Below are positions 1 through 9,682 of a stretch of 34,113 bases of DNA, one piece after another. The notes beneath the pieces were generated by a model. It was not told where the DNA came from and searched no databases. It saw only the letters and a list, made by a program, of their open reading frames with translations. Position 1 is the stretch's first letter, and each line of letters opens with the position of its first letter. Made by a program: the position numbers and the translations under genes. Origin of the DNA: Winogradskyella sp. (lineage in GTDB: Bacteria; Bacteroidota; Bacteroidia; Flavobacteriales; Flavobacteriaceae); contig JAOEWO010000025.1 in assembly GCA_028383925.1 (NCBI GenBank), forward strand, positions 1 through 34,113, in the 5' to 3' direction.

Positions 1-645
1 TTAGTAAACTGGTCTCAACACTATCTAAACTGCAAAAGTGTAAGTTATTTACAGAATTTTGCACGGCTTGCTGCATCAAGTAGTATTACTGAGTTAAAAG
101 GGGAAGATGGTAAACGTATATTGTGTTTGGCAAATTTAAGACCTCAAAAAGATCATTTAACTTTATTAAAAGCATTTAAAGGTGTTTTAGAAACGCATGC
201 AGATTGGAGTTTACATTGTGTTGGTAAGGATTTTAATGACACATATTCAAAAGACGTTTCTGTGTATATTAAGACTCATAATTTAAATGATAACGTACAT
301 TTATATGGCAGTTGTTTAGACATTAAAGCTATAATTTCTAAATGCAATATTGGTGTGTTGTCCTCCAAGTCTGAGGGTTTACCCATATCTTTATTAGAAT
401 ATGCTTTGGGTGATCTTGCAGTTATTACAACTAATATAGGCGATTGTAGCTTAATTGTGTCTACAAGCGATAACGGAAAATTAATACCTCCAAATAACGA
501 AACGGCTCTTAAAAATGCCTTTCTTTATTACATAGAAAATAAAACGGAAAGAACAATGGCTGCTAAAAATTTAAAGGCACATGTATTAGATCAATTTTCT
601 CAGCAAGCAGTTGTAAAAACATTGCTTAATAGTTATACTTACTAA
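1..645 (+). CDS. Glycosyltransferase family 4, 5'-truncated by the window
   Basis: The reading frame is open from base 1 to the TAA at 643-645, so the gene starts upstream of the window; about 214 codons are visible. They form the C-terminal, nucleotide-sugar-binding half of a GT-B enzyme. The NLRPQKDHLTLLKAF stretch is the usual start of that domain, and EGLPISLLE (around base 373) gives the E-x7-E motif that contacts the donor sugar nucleotide in GT4 enzymes. It would transfer a sugar to a lipid-linked oligosaccharide on the cytoplasmic face of the inner membrane. The following Wzy-like, GT4 and glycosylphosphotransferase genes place it in an exopolysaccharide or O-antigen cluster. The sugar specificity cannot be read from the sequence. 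Confidence 0.88.
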   Translation, partial: LVNWSQHYLNCKSVSYLQNFARLAASSSITELKGEDGKRILCLANLRPQKDHLTLLKAFKGVLETHADWSLHCVGKDFNDTYSKDVSVYIKTHNLNDNVHLYGSCLDIKAIISKCNIGVLSSKSEGLPISLLEYALGDLAVITTNIGDCSLIVSTSDNGKLIPPNNETALKNAFLYYIENKTERTMAAKNLKAHVLDQFSQQAVVKTLLNSYTY

Positions 646-660
646 ATATAAAAACACAGT

Positions 661-2049
661 TTGAATATAGGGACTCTAAAACGCAACGTACAAGAAAATA
701 ACCATGATCATTATTTGTCATTGGTTGTTTTGCATTTTGTACTTGCGCTGTTAGTTCACTTTGTTACTAGCTTTTCTAAAATTTATTTTGTTGGAGTAAT
801 TCTGTATTTTTTTTACAGGATTTTTTCAGCAAAAAACAGCAACAAACCAAAAGAAGTGATGATAGCCTGCTGTTATATAGTAGGTTCGGAGGTGCTTTTT
901 AGAATGACAGGTGGTACCTTTTTTTATGAAGCAGCTAAGTATTTAGTGATTATCTATGTGCTTATCGGTTTGTTTTTTAATGGAATTTCGGGTACGGCTT
1001 ATGCTTATTTTATCTTCTTAATTTTGTTGGTGCCTTCGGTTATTGTTGCCTATTTTGAGATAGGTTTCGATTCAAATTTTAGAACAAATATTGCTTTTGT
1101 TTTAAGTGGGCCAGTTTGTCTTGGGTTGTCTGCCTTGTATCTGTTTGATAAGAAATTATTAATGAGCGATTTGTTAGATGTCTTAAAATATTTAAGCCTG
1201 CCTGTTATTTCTATGACAGTTTATCTGTTTCTTTATAGTCCAAGTATTAAAGATACACTCAGAGGTACCCAATCTAATTTTGAGGCTTCAGGTGGTTTTG
1301 GCCCTAACCAAGTGGCCACTATACTTGGGTTAGGTATGTTTGCATTAACAGTGCGTTTGTTTATGAAATCGCCAAGTTTTATATTAAAAGTAATTAATAT
1401 AATTTTACTTGGTTTGGTCAGTTACCGTGGTATTGTTACGTTTAGTAGAGGTGGTATTGTTACAGCAATAGTTATAGTTGCTGCTTTTCTATTTGTGTTG
1501 TATAAAAAGTCGTCACGGAGTCAAAAAGGGAGAATTGTATATTCTTTTTTTTTACTAAGTATATTAGCTGTATCTGTATGGGTTTTTACCTCTAGTCAAA
1601 CTGATGGTTTAATAGATAAGCGGTATTCAAACCAAGATAAATTAGGAAGAGAAAAAGAAGATTTATCTACGGGACGTGTAGACTTGTTTTTAGATGATTT
1701 ACAAGGGTTTATTGATAATCCATTTTTAGGTGTTGGCGCAAATGGTGCAAAAGAACTTAGACTAAAGAATGGTTTAGGGGTAAAAGCGTCGCACAACGAA
1801 ATAAGTCGTTTGTTGTCGGAACATGGCTTGTTGGCGTTTATAATTTTACTAATTTTAATCATGAAACCATTACTGTATAGAAACACTAATAAGAAAAACA
1901 TTTTTTTCTTTGCTTTTTTAGGGTTTTGGTTTGCTACAATTAATCATTCGGCTATGCGTTTATCTGCACCCGCTTTTATTTATGCGCTAGCACTTTTAAA
2001 TGTAAATTATGAAAAACGTCCTATACGTAGGAAACGCATTATCACATAG
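661..2049 (+). CDS. O-antigen ligase/polymerase-like membrane protein (Wzy or WaaL family)
   Basis: This is a 462-residue, very hydrophobic protein with roughly ten or more predicted membrane segments. Near residues 340-395 it has a large soluble loop containing GRVDLFLDDL, NPFLGVGANG and SHNEISRLLSEHG, the pattern of the O-antigen ligase/Wzy_C family, whose periplasmic loop joins or polymerises lipid-linked glycans. I infer a Wzy-type polymerase from its position between glycosyltransferases and a priming transferase, but ligase and polymerase cannot be told apart by sequence alone. The start is the TTG at 661, twelve bases after the last in-frame stop (649-651); the next in-frame ATG would remove about 66 residues including membrane segments. 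Its 3' end overlaps the next gene by 41 bases. Confidence 0.82.
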   Translation: MNIGTLKRNVQENNHDHYLSLVVLHFVLALLVHFVTSFSKIYFVGVILYFFYRIFSAKNSNKPKEVMIACCYIVGSEVLFRMTGGTFFYEAAKYLVIIYVLIGLFFNGISGTAYAYFIFLILLVPSVIVAYFEIGFDSNFRTNIAFVLSGPVCLGLSALYLFDKKLLMSDLLDVLKYLSLPVISMTVYLFLYSPSIKDTLRGTQSNFEASGGFGPNQVATILGLGMFALTVRLFMKSPSFILKVINIILLGLVSYRGIVTFSRGGIVTAIVIVAAFLFVLYKKSSRSQKGRIVYSFFLLSILAVSVWVFTSSQTDGLIDKRYSNQDKLGREKEDLSTGRVDLFLDDLQGFIDNPFLGVGANGAKELRLKNGLGVKASHNEISRLLSEHGLLAFIILLILIMKPLLYRNTNKKNIFFFAFLGFWFATINHSAMRLSAPAFIYALALLNVNYEKRPIRRKRIIT

Positions 2050-3016
2050 CGGTAAAAATATAACGTCTATTGAAACGCTGAGTAGACATTTAAAAGAAGA
2101 TTACAACATAAAAATTGCCTCCATAAAACCAAATAGAATACTTAGGTTACTAGATATGATGGGCTTAATTTTAAAAAATACAAAAAATACAGATCGTGTT
2201 CTTATTGACACTTATAGCACTTTAAATTTTTATTATGCTTTGGTTATTAGTCAGTTGTGTCGTGCTTTTAAGTTAGACTACATCCATATTCTTCATGGTG
2301 GTAATTTAGAAAGCCGATTAAAAAATAATCCTAGGTTATCTAAATTAATATTTAAAAATGCGAAATGTTTAGTGTCACCTTCAAAATTTTTAAAATCTAA
2401 ATTTGAGGTTTATGGCTATACTAATCTTGTTTTTATTCCAAATACAATTCAAATTAATAATTACCAATTTAGAAGTAGAGCAGTAGATACAATTAAGTTA
2501 CTCTGGGTAAGATCTTTTTCTAAAATATATAATCCTAAGTTGGCAATTTTAGTTTTAGAGGCGTTAATAAATAAAGGATATAAAGCACAACTAACTATGG
2601 TTGGGCCAGATAGTGATAATAGCCTTAATGAACTAAAAACACTAGCTTTAAATAAAAAACTTACTGTAGATTTTACAGGAAAACTCACACAATTAGAGTG
2701 GATTACACGTTCTAAAACACACAACATATTTATTAACACCACTAATTTAGATAATGCACCAGTAAGTGTTATTGAAGCTATGGCCTTAGGGTTACCAATT
2801 GTTAGTACTAATGTAGGTGGTTTGCCTTTTTTAGTTGAAAATGAATTAGAAGGATTGTTGGTGAAACCAGATGATACAGAAGCTATGGCAAACGCTATTA
2901 TAAGATTAAAAGAGGATAATTTACTAAAAGACAAATTGATTTTTAACGCAAGATTAAAAGCTGAAACTTTTAATTGGTCTCATGTTAAACAAAGTTGGAA
3001 CAGCCTTTTAAATTAA
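2009..3016 (+). CDS. Glycosyltransferase family 4
   Basis: This 335-residue protein has a complete GT-B architecture. The N-terminal half includes YVGNALSHSGKN near the start and HILHGGNLESR at about residue 95. The C-terminal half includes VSVIEAMALGLPIVSTNVGG at about residue 252. The E-x7-E motif has Asp at its first position (DNAPVSVIE), a tolerated variant. It probably adds one sugar to the repeat unit made by this cluster. The ATG at 2009 lies inside the end of the Wzy-like gene, so the two are probably co-transcribed and translationally coupled. Acceptor and donor are unknown. Confidence 0.88.
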   Translation: MKNVLYVGNALSHSGKNITSIETLSRHLKEDYNIKIASIKPNRILRLLDMMGLILKNTKNTDRVLIDTYSTLNFYYALVISQLCRAFKLDYIHILHGGNLESRLKNNPRLSKLIFKNAKCLVSPSKFLKSKFEVYGYTNLVFIPNTIQINNYQFRSRAVDTIKLLWVRSFSKIYNPKLAILVLEALINKGYKAQLTMVGPDSDNSLNELKTLALNKKLTVDFTGKLTQLEWITRSKTHNIFINTTNLDNAPVSVIEAMALGLPIVSTNVGGLPFLVENELEGLLVKPDDTEAMANAIIRLKEDNLLKDKLIFNARLKAETFNWSHVKQSWNSLLN

Positions 3017-3066
3017 TTAGCAATTGTGACATGCAATACCATTTATTTTTATAACGCAGTGTGTTT

Positions 3067-4464
3067 ATGATGAATCAAAGAAAGAACATACATTTTGAAG
3101 TTTCTGAACGTAAAGTTCTATTAAGAATCATGGATTTAGTCATGATTTTTCTGGGTATTTATGTTTTAGAGCTTTTTCTAGACTTTGATTATCTTTCAAT
3201 AACTATAAAAAACAGCTCCCAACTTTTACTGCTTGGCATCTATGTGAGTATTTTTGCTACCGTTTTTGAGCTTTATGATTTGCAGAAAGCGAGTCTGTTA
3301 GAAGCAACATTTAAAAATACTGTAATTACAGCTTCTATCGTTGTTCTATTTTATTTGCTAACTCCCTATTTTTCGCCATTTCTACCAGAAGAACGCATAC
3401 AGATTTTATATTTTTATTTAAGTATTATTACTGCTGTTACTTTAGGGCGAATTGCTTATATCTATTTAATTGAAACCCCTCGTTTTTATAAACGTGTGTT
3501 ATTAGTTGGTGAAGTTTCTAATATTGAAACTTTTACGACTGCGATTAATGAATCTGATCCGAATTATAAAATTATTGGTTTTATAAGTAGTGAAGCTTCT
3601 ACAGAACAACCTATAAGGTTTAAAGGTCTTAAAGAGTTTAGAGCTGAAGATTTTTTACAGATAATTAATATCGAAAATATATCTGAGGTTTTAGTTGCAA
3701 GTTTTAATTCCGAAGCCATAACATCCCAAGTATACCAAGACTTAATAGTGCTGTTAGAGCGTGGATTTAAAATACGAGATTACACGCAAGTCTATGAAGA
3801 ATTATTACACAAAGTGCCTATTCAGTTTGTGGGTAAAGACTTTTATAAATATTTTCCATACAGTAGGAGTAATGAAAATAAGCTTTACATTTTTTTTCGT
3901 AGATCTTATGATGTTACTATATCTCTTATAGGTATTGCTTTGGGTATGTGTGTATTACCCTTAATTTTTTTAGGTAATTTAATTGCTAATAAAGGTCCAT
4001 TGTTTTACGTACAGCAAAGAATAGGTAAAAATGGTAAACCTTTTAAAATTATAAAATTAAGAACAATGATTGTTAATGCTGAGCAAAATGGTGCAATATG
4101 GTCAACAATTAATGATAAAAGAATAACAAGATTTGGTAAATTTTTAAGGCATACTCGACTCGATGAGATTCCGCAGTTTTACAACGTTATAAAAGGTGAT
4201 ATGTGTATTATTGGCCCTAGGCCAGAGCGTCCGTATTTTGTTAATGAGTTAGCGCAGATAATTCCGTTCTACGAAACAAGACACATGGTAAAGCCTGGTT
4301 TAACAGGTTGGGCGCAAGTAAGCACAAGATATGGATCTTCTGTTGAAGATAGTTTGGTTAAATTACAATACGATTTATATTATATAAAACACAGAAGTGT
4401 ATTTTTAGATTTTAGTATTGCTATTAAAACACTGAGTACAATTTTGTATTACAGAGGTCAGTAA
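3067..4464 (+). CDS. Polyprenyl glycosylphosphotransferase (priming sugar transferase)
   Basis: This is an initiating enzyme of polysaccharide synthesis, which moves a sugar-1-phosphate from a nucleotide sugar to undecaprenyl phosphate. The N-terminal half carries several membrane segments and a Rossmann-like CoA-binding-type region (RVLLVGEVSN, about residue 140). The C-terminal third is the bacterial sugar transferase domain, with a membrane anchor, then KLRTM, RHTRLDEIPQFYNVIKGDM, IGPRPERP and KPGLTGWAQV; the DE and PRPE residues are typical catalytic-site residues. The size of about 465 residues matches WcaJ/WbaP-type enzymes. The frame also allows GTG at 3061 or ATG at 3070; ATG at 3067 is my choice. 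Its stop lies five bases from the stop of the convergent gene, with no visible terminator between them. Confidence 0.92.
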   Translation: MMNQRKNIHFEVSERKVLLRIMDLVMIFLGIYVLELFLDFDYLSITIKNSSQLLLLGIYVSIFATVFELYDLQKASLLEATFKNTVITASIVVLFYLLTPYFSPFLPEERIQILYFYLSIITAVTLGRIAYIYLIETPRFYKRVLLVGEVSNIETFTTAINESDPNYKIIGFISSEASTEQPIRFKGLKEFRAEDFLQIINIENISEVLVASFNSEAITSQVYQDLIVLLERGFKIRDYTQVYEELLHKVPIQFVGKDFYKYFPYSRSNENKLYIFFRRSYDVTISLIGIALGMCVLPLIFLGNLIANKGPLFYVQQRIGKNGKPFKIIKLRTMIVNAEQNGAIWSTINDKRITRFGKFLRHTRLDEIPQFYNVIKGDMCIIGPRPERPYFVNELAQIIPFYETRHMVKPGLTGWAQVSTRYGSSVEDSLVKLQYDLYYIKHRSVFLDFSIAIKTLSTILYYRGQ

Positions 4465-4469
4465 ATATA

Positions 4470-5639
4470 TTATTTGTTATTGTAATATTTTATAATGTAT
4501 ACATACCTCAATACAAGTGCAATAATAAACGGAATTAGAGCTAGCGTAAATACCTGTACACCAATTACCCAATGTAAGGTCATTAAACACAGCATTATAA
4601 TGATAAACTTCAGGTAACCTTTAAACCAAATTTTTATAGTTGTTTTGGTTAATTGGCCTATCATAAATAGGTTTAACGGAAACGCCCACAATAAGTTATA
4701 GTTGTTTGCGGTAGCTGTATGGTCCGTTGCAAACCACAGTAGTAAAAGTACTATACCAATTAAACCCGTTATAACAAATAGGGTAATATCTAACCATTTG
4801 CTTCTTTTCTTGTTTTTATAGTCTTTGTAAGTAATATATAGTATACATAATCCTATAAAGCCTAAAATCACAAACGGACTTAATATAAAATTAAGAGAAG
4901 ATTCGTTTTCTTTCTTTTCATAGATGGTAGAAGATTCTTTTACTAAATTAGCAGTGCTTTTTAGAGTAGCATTTGCCATTAGCACATTTATATATTTAGG
5001 TAAAAACATATGCTCATAAGGCGAAGCTTCTCTGTCTATTACAGAGCCCAATGCTATATCTATACCAAAACTGCCCCAAGTATTTAGGCCAACATACTCG
5101 TGTATAAGCTGTCTGTAAGTTTGTGGTGTGAAATCTGCAGGCAGGTTAAACGCTATAGTACCGTTAGAGGATTTAATAATTACATCTCGTATTTTGGTAG
5201 CGCAATTATCATAGAAGAAGTCATATAAGTATCTTCTATTTTCGGGTTTGTAGTTATGAGTTAAATACTTATTAAGCTTCTGCTTTTCTTCTGTTGAAAA
5301 ATTTAAAACTTGTTCTTTAATTGTACGATTACTTTGAATGTAATGGTATTTAAAATCACTATAATTATTTTTACTTATAAGATAATTAAGCTTTCCTTTT
5401 ACAAATTTTAAATAAAAATTAGGCGCTTCAAAATCATACGCACCATAACCGTAAACAATGTCTGTACCTAAATTTTTATCTCTTATTCTAAAGGCGTTGT
5501 GACCAAAGGCATCGTTTAAAGATGTACCAGAGCCAATAGTTATTACAGATATTTCTAAAGGTGATGTTACTTGTGGTTGTTGAGCTATACCTACTGTTGT
5601 AAGGCATAGCGTAAGGATAATTACTAGTTTTAATCTCAT
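4470..5639 (-). CDS. DUF4105 (Lnb N-terminal-like) membrane protein
   Basis: This 389-residue protein has an N-terminal signal peptide (cleavage probably near residues 19-20, GIAQQ) and a periplasmic domain carrying the DUF4105 hallmarks: FGHNAFRI, a YGYGAYDF segment and FFYDNCATKIRD. About four or five membrane segments follow from residue 250. DUF4105 forms the N-terminal part of Lnb, the lipoprotein transacylase of some Firmicutes, where conserved His and Cys residues are needed. The same His (GHN) and Cys (DNC) are present here, so an envelope acyltransferase or hydrolase role is possible but not shown. It starts six bases after the PorV/PorQ-like gene ends and is probably its operon partner. 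Confidence 0.8.
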   Translation of the reverse strand: MRLKLVIILTLCLTTVGIAQQPQVTSPLEISVITIGSGTSLNDAFGHNAFRIRDKNLGTDIVYGYGAYDFEAPNFYLKFVKGKLNYLISKNNYSDFKYHYIQSNRTIKEQVLNFSTEEKQKLNKYLTHNYKPENRRYLYDFFYDNCATKIRDVIIKSSNGTIAFNLPADFTPQTYRQLIHEYVGLNTWGSFGIDIALGSVIDREASPYEHMFLPKYINVLMANATLKSTANLVKESSTIYEKKENESSLNFILSPFVILGFIGLCILYITYKDYKNKKRSKWLDITLFVITGLIGIVLLLLWFATDHTATANNYNLLWAFPLNLFMIGQLTKTTIKIWFKGYLKFIIIMLCLMTLHWVIGVQVFTLALIPFIIALVLRYVYIIKYYNNK

Positions 5640-5645
5640 GTATTA

Positions 5646-6743
5646 TTATCTAAAGACACCAAAGTCTATTTTTAAAGAAAACACGTTAGAATATAGTGCA
5701 GCACTTTGGTCGCCAATATCTGTAAACGCATAATCTATCTGAATACCTTTGTATTTAAAACCAACACCAAAGTTGGGTTGAAAGGTTAAGTTTTCAGAGT
5801 TATCTAATTGTATTTCATTTTGAAAATTACCAAAACCAGATCTTAAAAACACCAAGTCGGCATAGCCAAACTCAAAACCTAAAGCCGGATTTATACTGGC
5901 AAAAGACGTAGAAAAGACATCGTTGTTCTCTTCAAATCTTGCGTTGAGGTTTACCGCACCTAAAATGGTATAATCGTAATTAATTGTCCACTTTTTAGAT
6001 ACACCAAGTTGCAGTTTAGGAATCGTTATTTCGGTAGTTTCAGGTAACTCTTGGTTTTCACTATCTATAGCACCACTAATTTGCTCAAATTTATCTTCAT
6101 TAATAGTCCAAGCATTGTAGGTTGTAGAGATATCTCTTGCCATTATCCCAAATTTCCAATCACTATCGGTTTCAAACTGAATACCTGCATCTAAGCCAAA
6201 TCCCCAAGACGATGCAAAGTCACCAATAATTCTACGTATTATTTTAGCATTTACACCAAAATTTAAACCATCTAAAGGTAGTTTGCGTGCATAAGAAAAT
6301 GTAAGTCCGTAATCTGCAGTAGAGAAAGTGCTTATTCGATCGTAGTTTATAGTGCCTTGATCATCTATTAATTGTGTTGTATCTAATATGTCATCTACAC
6401 CAAAACGTATAAGCGAAACACCAATAGCACTTTGCTTATCTAAAGGCATACCAAATGCTATATAGTTGTAATTTGCAATATTAGCAAAGTAACTCGAGTG
6501 CATTAAAGCGAGTTGGGTATCTTCAAGGTGTACGAGTCCTGCCGGATTCCAATATCCAGAATTTACGTCTGAAGTTTGTGATACCACAGCATTACTCATA
6601 CCTAAAGCGGCAGCATCTACACCAATATTCATAAATTCGTTCGAATATTTTATTGTGGTTTGTGCCGAGGCAATAATGGTGGTAAGTGTTAAGAGAATTA
6701 CATAGTAATTTTTCAACTGCAATTTTTTTACAAAGATGCACAA
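5646..6743 (-). CDS. PorV/PorQ family outer-membrane beta-barrel protein
   Basis: This 365-residue protein has a signal peptide ending near ASAQ. The N-terminal motif DAAALGMSNAVV followed by SGYWNPAGL is diagnostic of the PorV/PorQ branch of FadL-like barrels used by the type IX secretion system. The rest is alternating beta-strand sequence that ends in an aromatic residue shortly before the C-terminus (DFGVFR). True PorV shuttles substrates from the T9SS translocon to the attachment complex. This one stands apart from other T9SS genes and next to a DUF4105 protein, so it is better treated as a paralogue of unknown specificity. ATG at 6743 is the first start in the frame; a start a few codons downstream is possible. 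Confidence 0.82.
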   Translation of the reverse strand: MCIFVKKLQLKNYYVILLTLTTIIASAQTTIKYSNEFMNIGVDAAALGMSNAVVSQTSDVNSGYWNPAGLVHLEDTQLALMHSSYFANIANYNYIAFGMPLDKQSAIGVSLIRFGVDDILDTTQLIDDQGTINYDRISTFSTADYGLTFSYARKLPLDGLNFGVNAKIIRRIIGDFASSWGFGLDAGIQFETDSDWKFGIMARDISTTYNAWTINEDKFEQISGAIDSENQELPETTEITIPKLQLGVSKKWTINYDYTILGAVNLNARFEENNDVFSTSFASINPALGFEFGYADLVFLRSGFGNFQNEIQLDNSENLTFQPNFGVGFKYKGIQIDYAFTDIGDQSAALYSNVFSLKIDFGVFR

Positions 6744-6781
6744 TATTTTTCTATCTATTTAACTGATAAAGTAGCTTCTTA

Positions 6782-6813
6782 TTGTTTTAGACTCAAATAC
6801 TTTTTTATTTTTA
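6782..6813 (+). promoter_or_regulatory. Possible promoter for pssA
   Basis: A TTG at 6782-6784 is followed after 21 bases by TATTTTTA at 6806-6813, resembling the Bacteroidota -33 TTTG and -7 TAnnTTTG elements with the last base mismatched. It ends 14 bases before the pssA start codon. In such AT-rich DNA a chance match is possible. Confidence 0.35.
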
Positions 6814-6827
6814 CATAAATTAAAACG

Positions 6828-7583
6828 ATGAGTTTAAAACGACATATTCCTAATGCGGTTACACTCCTAAATTTATTTTCGGGATGTGTTGCTTTAATTT
6901 TTGCGGTTCACGGTAATTTTATTGCCGCCTCAATCTTTGTTTTTTTAGGTATTTTCTTCGATTTTTTTGATGGTCTTTTAGCAAGAAAATTAAACGTACA
7001 AAGTCCGCTAGGTATTCAGTTAGATTCTTTAGCAGATTTAGTTACAAGTGGTGTTGTGCCAGGTATTATTATGTTTAAGTTAATCTCTTTAACTATTGAT
7101 GCTCCAAATTTTTTAGATAATAACGACAGTTGGAATTCTGTTTTTAATTGGCAAGGTTTTAATTGGTCTGTATTGCCTTTAATAGGCTTACTTATTCCTT
7201 TAGCATCTGCTTACCGTTTGGCAAAGTTTAATTTAGACGAAGATCAGCAAAGTTATTTTAAAGGGTTGCCAGTGCCAGCAAATACCTTATTAATTCTCTC
7301 TTTACCTTTAATTTTAGAATACCAAAATTGTGATGTAATTAATGCTATAATTATAAATAAGTGGTTTTTAATTGGCCTAACTTTAGTGAGTTGTTACCTC
7401 TTAAATTCTAACATAAAACTATTTGCTTTAAAATTTAAAGACTGGAGTTTTAATGCTAATGCCGTGCGTTATATCTTTTTAATATTAAGTATTGTTTTGT
7501 TAATAATACTTCAATTTGGCGCCATACCCTTAGTTATAGGTTTATACGTTTTACTCTCTCTTTTAACAAAACGAAATATTTAG
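6828..7583 (+). CDS. pssA: CDP-diacylglycerol-serine O-phosphatidyltransferase
   Basis: This is a 251-residue integral membrane enzyme of the CDP-alcohol phosphatidyltransferase family. The signature D-G-x2-A-R-x8-G-x3-D-x3-D is complete: D48, G49, A52, R53, G62, D66 and D70. PssA makes phosphatidylserine from CDP-diacylglycerol and serine, the precursor of phosphatidylethanolamine. About six or more hydrophobic segments surround the motif, and the N-terminal KRHIPNAVTLLNLFSG is typical of the PssA subgroup rather than of phosphatidylglycerophosphate synthase. The ATG at 6828 follows a short leader. It is divergent from the PorV/PorQ-like gene. Confidence 0.92.
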   Translation: MSLKRHIPNAVTLLNLFSGCVALIFAVHGNFIAASIFVFLGIFFDFFDGLLARKLNVQSPLGIQLDSLADLVTSGVVPGIIMFKLISLTIDAPNFLDNNDSWNSVFNWQGFNWSVLPLIGLLIPLASAYRLAKFNLDEDQQSYFKGLPVPANTLLILSLPLILEYQNCDVINAIIINKWFLIGLTLVSCYLLNSNIKLFALKFKDWSFNANAVRYIFLILSIVLLIILQFGAIPLVIGLYVLLSLLTKRNI

Positions 7584-7639
7584 ATTTTATTTTTTTTAAT
7601 TTCATGCTTTAACTACCCATTAAAAAATAACATAATTAA

Positions 7640-8521
7640 ATGGCTTCAGGATTTTTTGCTTTATTAGATGACATCGCTGCCTTAATGGATGACGTAGTTG
7701 TAATGACAAAAATTACTACAAAAAAAACAGCTGGTATCTTAGGTGACGACTTAGCCGTTAATGCAGAAAAAGCTTCTGGTTTTGTATCTTCTAGAGAGAT
7801 ACCTGTTTTATGGGCAATTACAAAAGGATCCTTTTTAAATAAGTTAATTATTTTGCCTTTAGCTTTTTTGCTTAGTGCTTTTATACCCGTAGCAGTTATA
7901 GTAATTTTAGTTTTAGGTGGTTTTTACTTGGCTTATGAAGGTGCTGAGAAAATATATGAGTTTATAAGTCCGCATCATAAAGTAGATAAAGTGGTTAGTA
8001 AAGACCATCTTTCAAAAGAAGAGATACTTACTCTAGAGAAAACTAAAGTTAAATCTGCTATTGTAACCGATTTTATTTTATCTGTAGAGATTGTAATTAT
8101 TGCGTTAGGTACCGTTGTAGAAGAGCCTCTTATGTTTCAAGTTATTGTAGTGTCAATTGTTGCTTTAATAGCTACAGTTGGGGTTTATGGTATTGTTGCT
8201 CTTATTGTTAGGATGGATGATTTGGGACTAAAATTAATTTCAAAGAGTAAAGGTGAAAAAGGACTTTTGTTTCATTTAGGTACTTTTTTAATAAAAGCGT
8301 TACCTCAAATTATAAAGAGTCTATCTGTAATTGGTACTATTGCATTAATTTTAGTTGCTGGTGGAATTTTTGTTCATAATATAGAATTGCTTCATCACTT
8401 TTTAGAACAATGGCCATCGTTACTTAGAGATTTTGTAATTGGCTTATTGGGTGGTGGCTTGTGTTTACTTTTGGTTAGTGGAATTAAGGCCGTTTTACCA
8501 AAAAAAAAGAAAACGTTTTAA
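7640..8521 (+). CDS. DUF808 family inner-membrane protein (YedI-like)
   Basis: This 293-residue membrane protein begins with [18 protein letters not shown], the characteristic start of the DUF808/YedI family. [20 protein letters not shown] follows, and then several hydrophobic segments. The family is widespread and uncharacterised; no catalytic residues can be named. It lies 56 bases after pssA on the same strand. Its TAA stop (8519-8521) overlaps the stop of the convergent lptB (8518-8520), so there is no spacer between the two genes. Confidence 0.88.
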   Translation: MASGFFALLDDIAALMDDVVVMTKITTKKTAGILGDDLAVNAEKASGFVSSREIPVLWAITKGSFLNKLIILPLAFLLSAFIPVAVIVILVLGGFYLAYEGAEKIYEFISPHHKVDKVVSKDHLSKEEILTLEKTKVKSAIVTDFILSVEIVIIALGTVVEEPLMFQVIVVSIVALIATVGVYGIVALIVRMDDLGLKLISKSKGEKGLLFHLGTFLIKALPQIIKSLSVIGTIALILVAGGIFVHNIELLHHFLEQWPSLLRDFVIGLLGGGLCLLLVSGIKAVLPKKKKTF

Positions 8522-9258
8522 AACTCTAACTTCTTTTTACGAAGCTCAAAATTCTGCCCTAAATATACCTTACGTACCATTTCATCACTAGCCAGCTCTT
8601 CGGGTTTACCAGCTTTTAAGATACCACCTTCAAACATTAAATAGGTTCTGTCTGTAATAGCTAGAGTTTCTTGCACGTTATGGTCGGTAATAAGAATACC
8701 AATGTTCTTTTTAGTTAGTTTGGCGATAATGCGCTGTATATCTTCTACAGCAACAGGATCTACGCCCGCAAAAGGTTCATCTAATAAAATAAAGTTAGGG
8801 TCTGTAGCTAAGGCTCTTGCGATTTCTGTTCGTCGTCTTTCTCCACCAGAGAGTAAGTCTCCACGGTTAGTTCTTATGTGGCCTAGACCAAACTCTTCTA
8901 TTAGAGACTCCATTTTTGCAATCTGCTCTTTTTTACTTAATTTGGTAAGTTGCAGTACGCTCAAAATATTATCTTCAATACTAAGTTTTCTAAAAACTGA
9001 TGCTTCTTGTGCCAAATAGCCAATACCATTTTGCGCACGTTTGTACATCGGGAATTTAGTGATATTAGTATCGTCTAAATAAATGTTACCACCATTGGGT
9101 TTAATAATACCAACAATCATATAAAACGACGTGGTTTTACCAGCTCCGTTAGGCCCTAATAAACCAACAATTTCTCCTTGGTTAACTTCCAAAGAAACAT
9201 CCTTAACAACTTTACGTCCGTTATAGGATTTCATTAAATGTTCTGCGCGTAGTTTCAT
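8518..9258 (-). CDS. lptB: LPS export ABC transporter ATP-binding protein LptB
   Basis: This 246-residue ATPase energises lipopolysaccharide extraction from the inner membrane with LptF/LptG. Walker A is GPNGAGKT (35-42), the signature is LSGGERRR (136-143), Walker B ends in D160-E161 and the switch His is H193. The phrase [12 protein letters not shown] is typical of LptB rather than of other ABC ATPases. It is the last gene of the kdsD-tatC-CMD-lptB series, 73 bases after the preceding gene. Pairing with kdsD recalls the Gram-negative kds/lpt neighbourhood and supports the assignment. It overlaps the stop codon of the convergent DUF808 gene. Confidence 0.94.
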   Translation of the reverse strand: MKLRAEHLMKSYNGRKVVKDVSLEVNQGEIVGLLGPNGAGKTTSFYMIVGIIKPNGGNIYLDDTNITKFPMYKRAQNGIGYLAQEASVFRKLSIEDNILSVLQLTKLSKKEQIAKMESLIEEFGLGHIRTNRGDLLSGGERRRTEIARALATDPNFILLDEPFAGVDPVAVEDIQRIIAKLTKKNIGILITDHNVQETLAITDRTYLMFEGGILKAGKPEELASDEMVRKVYLGQNFELRKKKLEF

Positions 9259-9331
9259 AATATATGTAAGAACTCTAAAAATAACAAAATCATATAGATT
9301 ATATAAGCTATAGCATTTATTTATTAAAAGT

Positions 9332-9679
9332 TTAACCTTGGTTTTCTAGGGCTTCCCAATATTCGTGTGCGCGTCTTAAATGCGGAATCACAATAGTACC
9401 ACCAACTAAGGTAGCAATACCAAGAGCTTCGCTAACTTCTTCTTTAGATAAACCTTCTTTGTAAGAAGATTCTAAGTGGTATTTTACACAATCATCGCAA
9501 CGTAAAACGGTCGAAGCTACCAAACCTAGTAGCTCTTTTGTTTTTTTATCTAAAACACCCTCTTGAAACGCATTGGTGTCTAAGTTAAATATACGTTTGA
9601 TTATTTTGTTGTTGTCGGCTAAAATTTTGTCATTCATTTTAGCACGATACTCGTTGAATTCATTTACAATATCTGACAT
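9332..9679 (-). CDS. Carboxymuconolactone decarboxylase / AhpD-like family protein
   Basis: This 115-residue all-helical protein has the AhpD-type active-site pattern C61-DD-C64-VKY-H68, followed by the conserved [21 protein letters not shown] segment. Members with the CxxC-x3-H pattern can act as thiol peroxidase reductases or oxidoreductases, whereas true carboxymuconolactone decarboxylases lack the CxxC; a redox role is therefore more likely than aromatic catabolism. It begins three bases after tatC ends, so it is surely co-transcribed. The reason for sitting between tatC and lptB is not evident from the sequence. Confidence 0.87.
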   Translation of the reverse strand: MSDIVNEFNEYRAKMNDKILADNNKIIKRIFNLDTNAFQEGVLDKKTKELLGLVASTVLRCDDCVKYHLESSYKEGLSKEEVSEALGIATLVGGTIVIPHLRRAHEYWEALENQG

Positions 9680-9682
9680 AAT

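Noticed and set aside
1596..1901. Minus-strand 101-codon frame inside the Wzy-like gene
   Set aside because: It is antisense to the conserved SHNEISRLLSEHG region and reads as low-complexity Ser/Phe/Lys sequence, a shadow of the real frame.
2461..2934. Minus-strand 157-codon frame inside the second glycosyltransferase gene
   Set aside because: It is antisense to the conserved GT4 motif region, Ser-rich, and has no promoter or family features.
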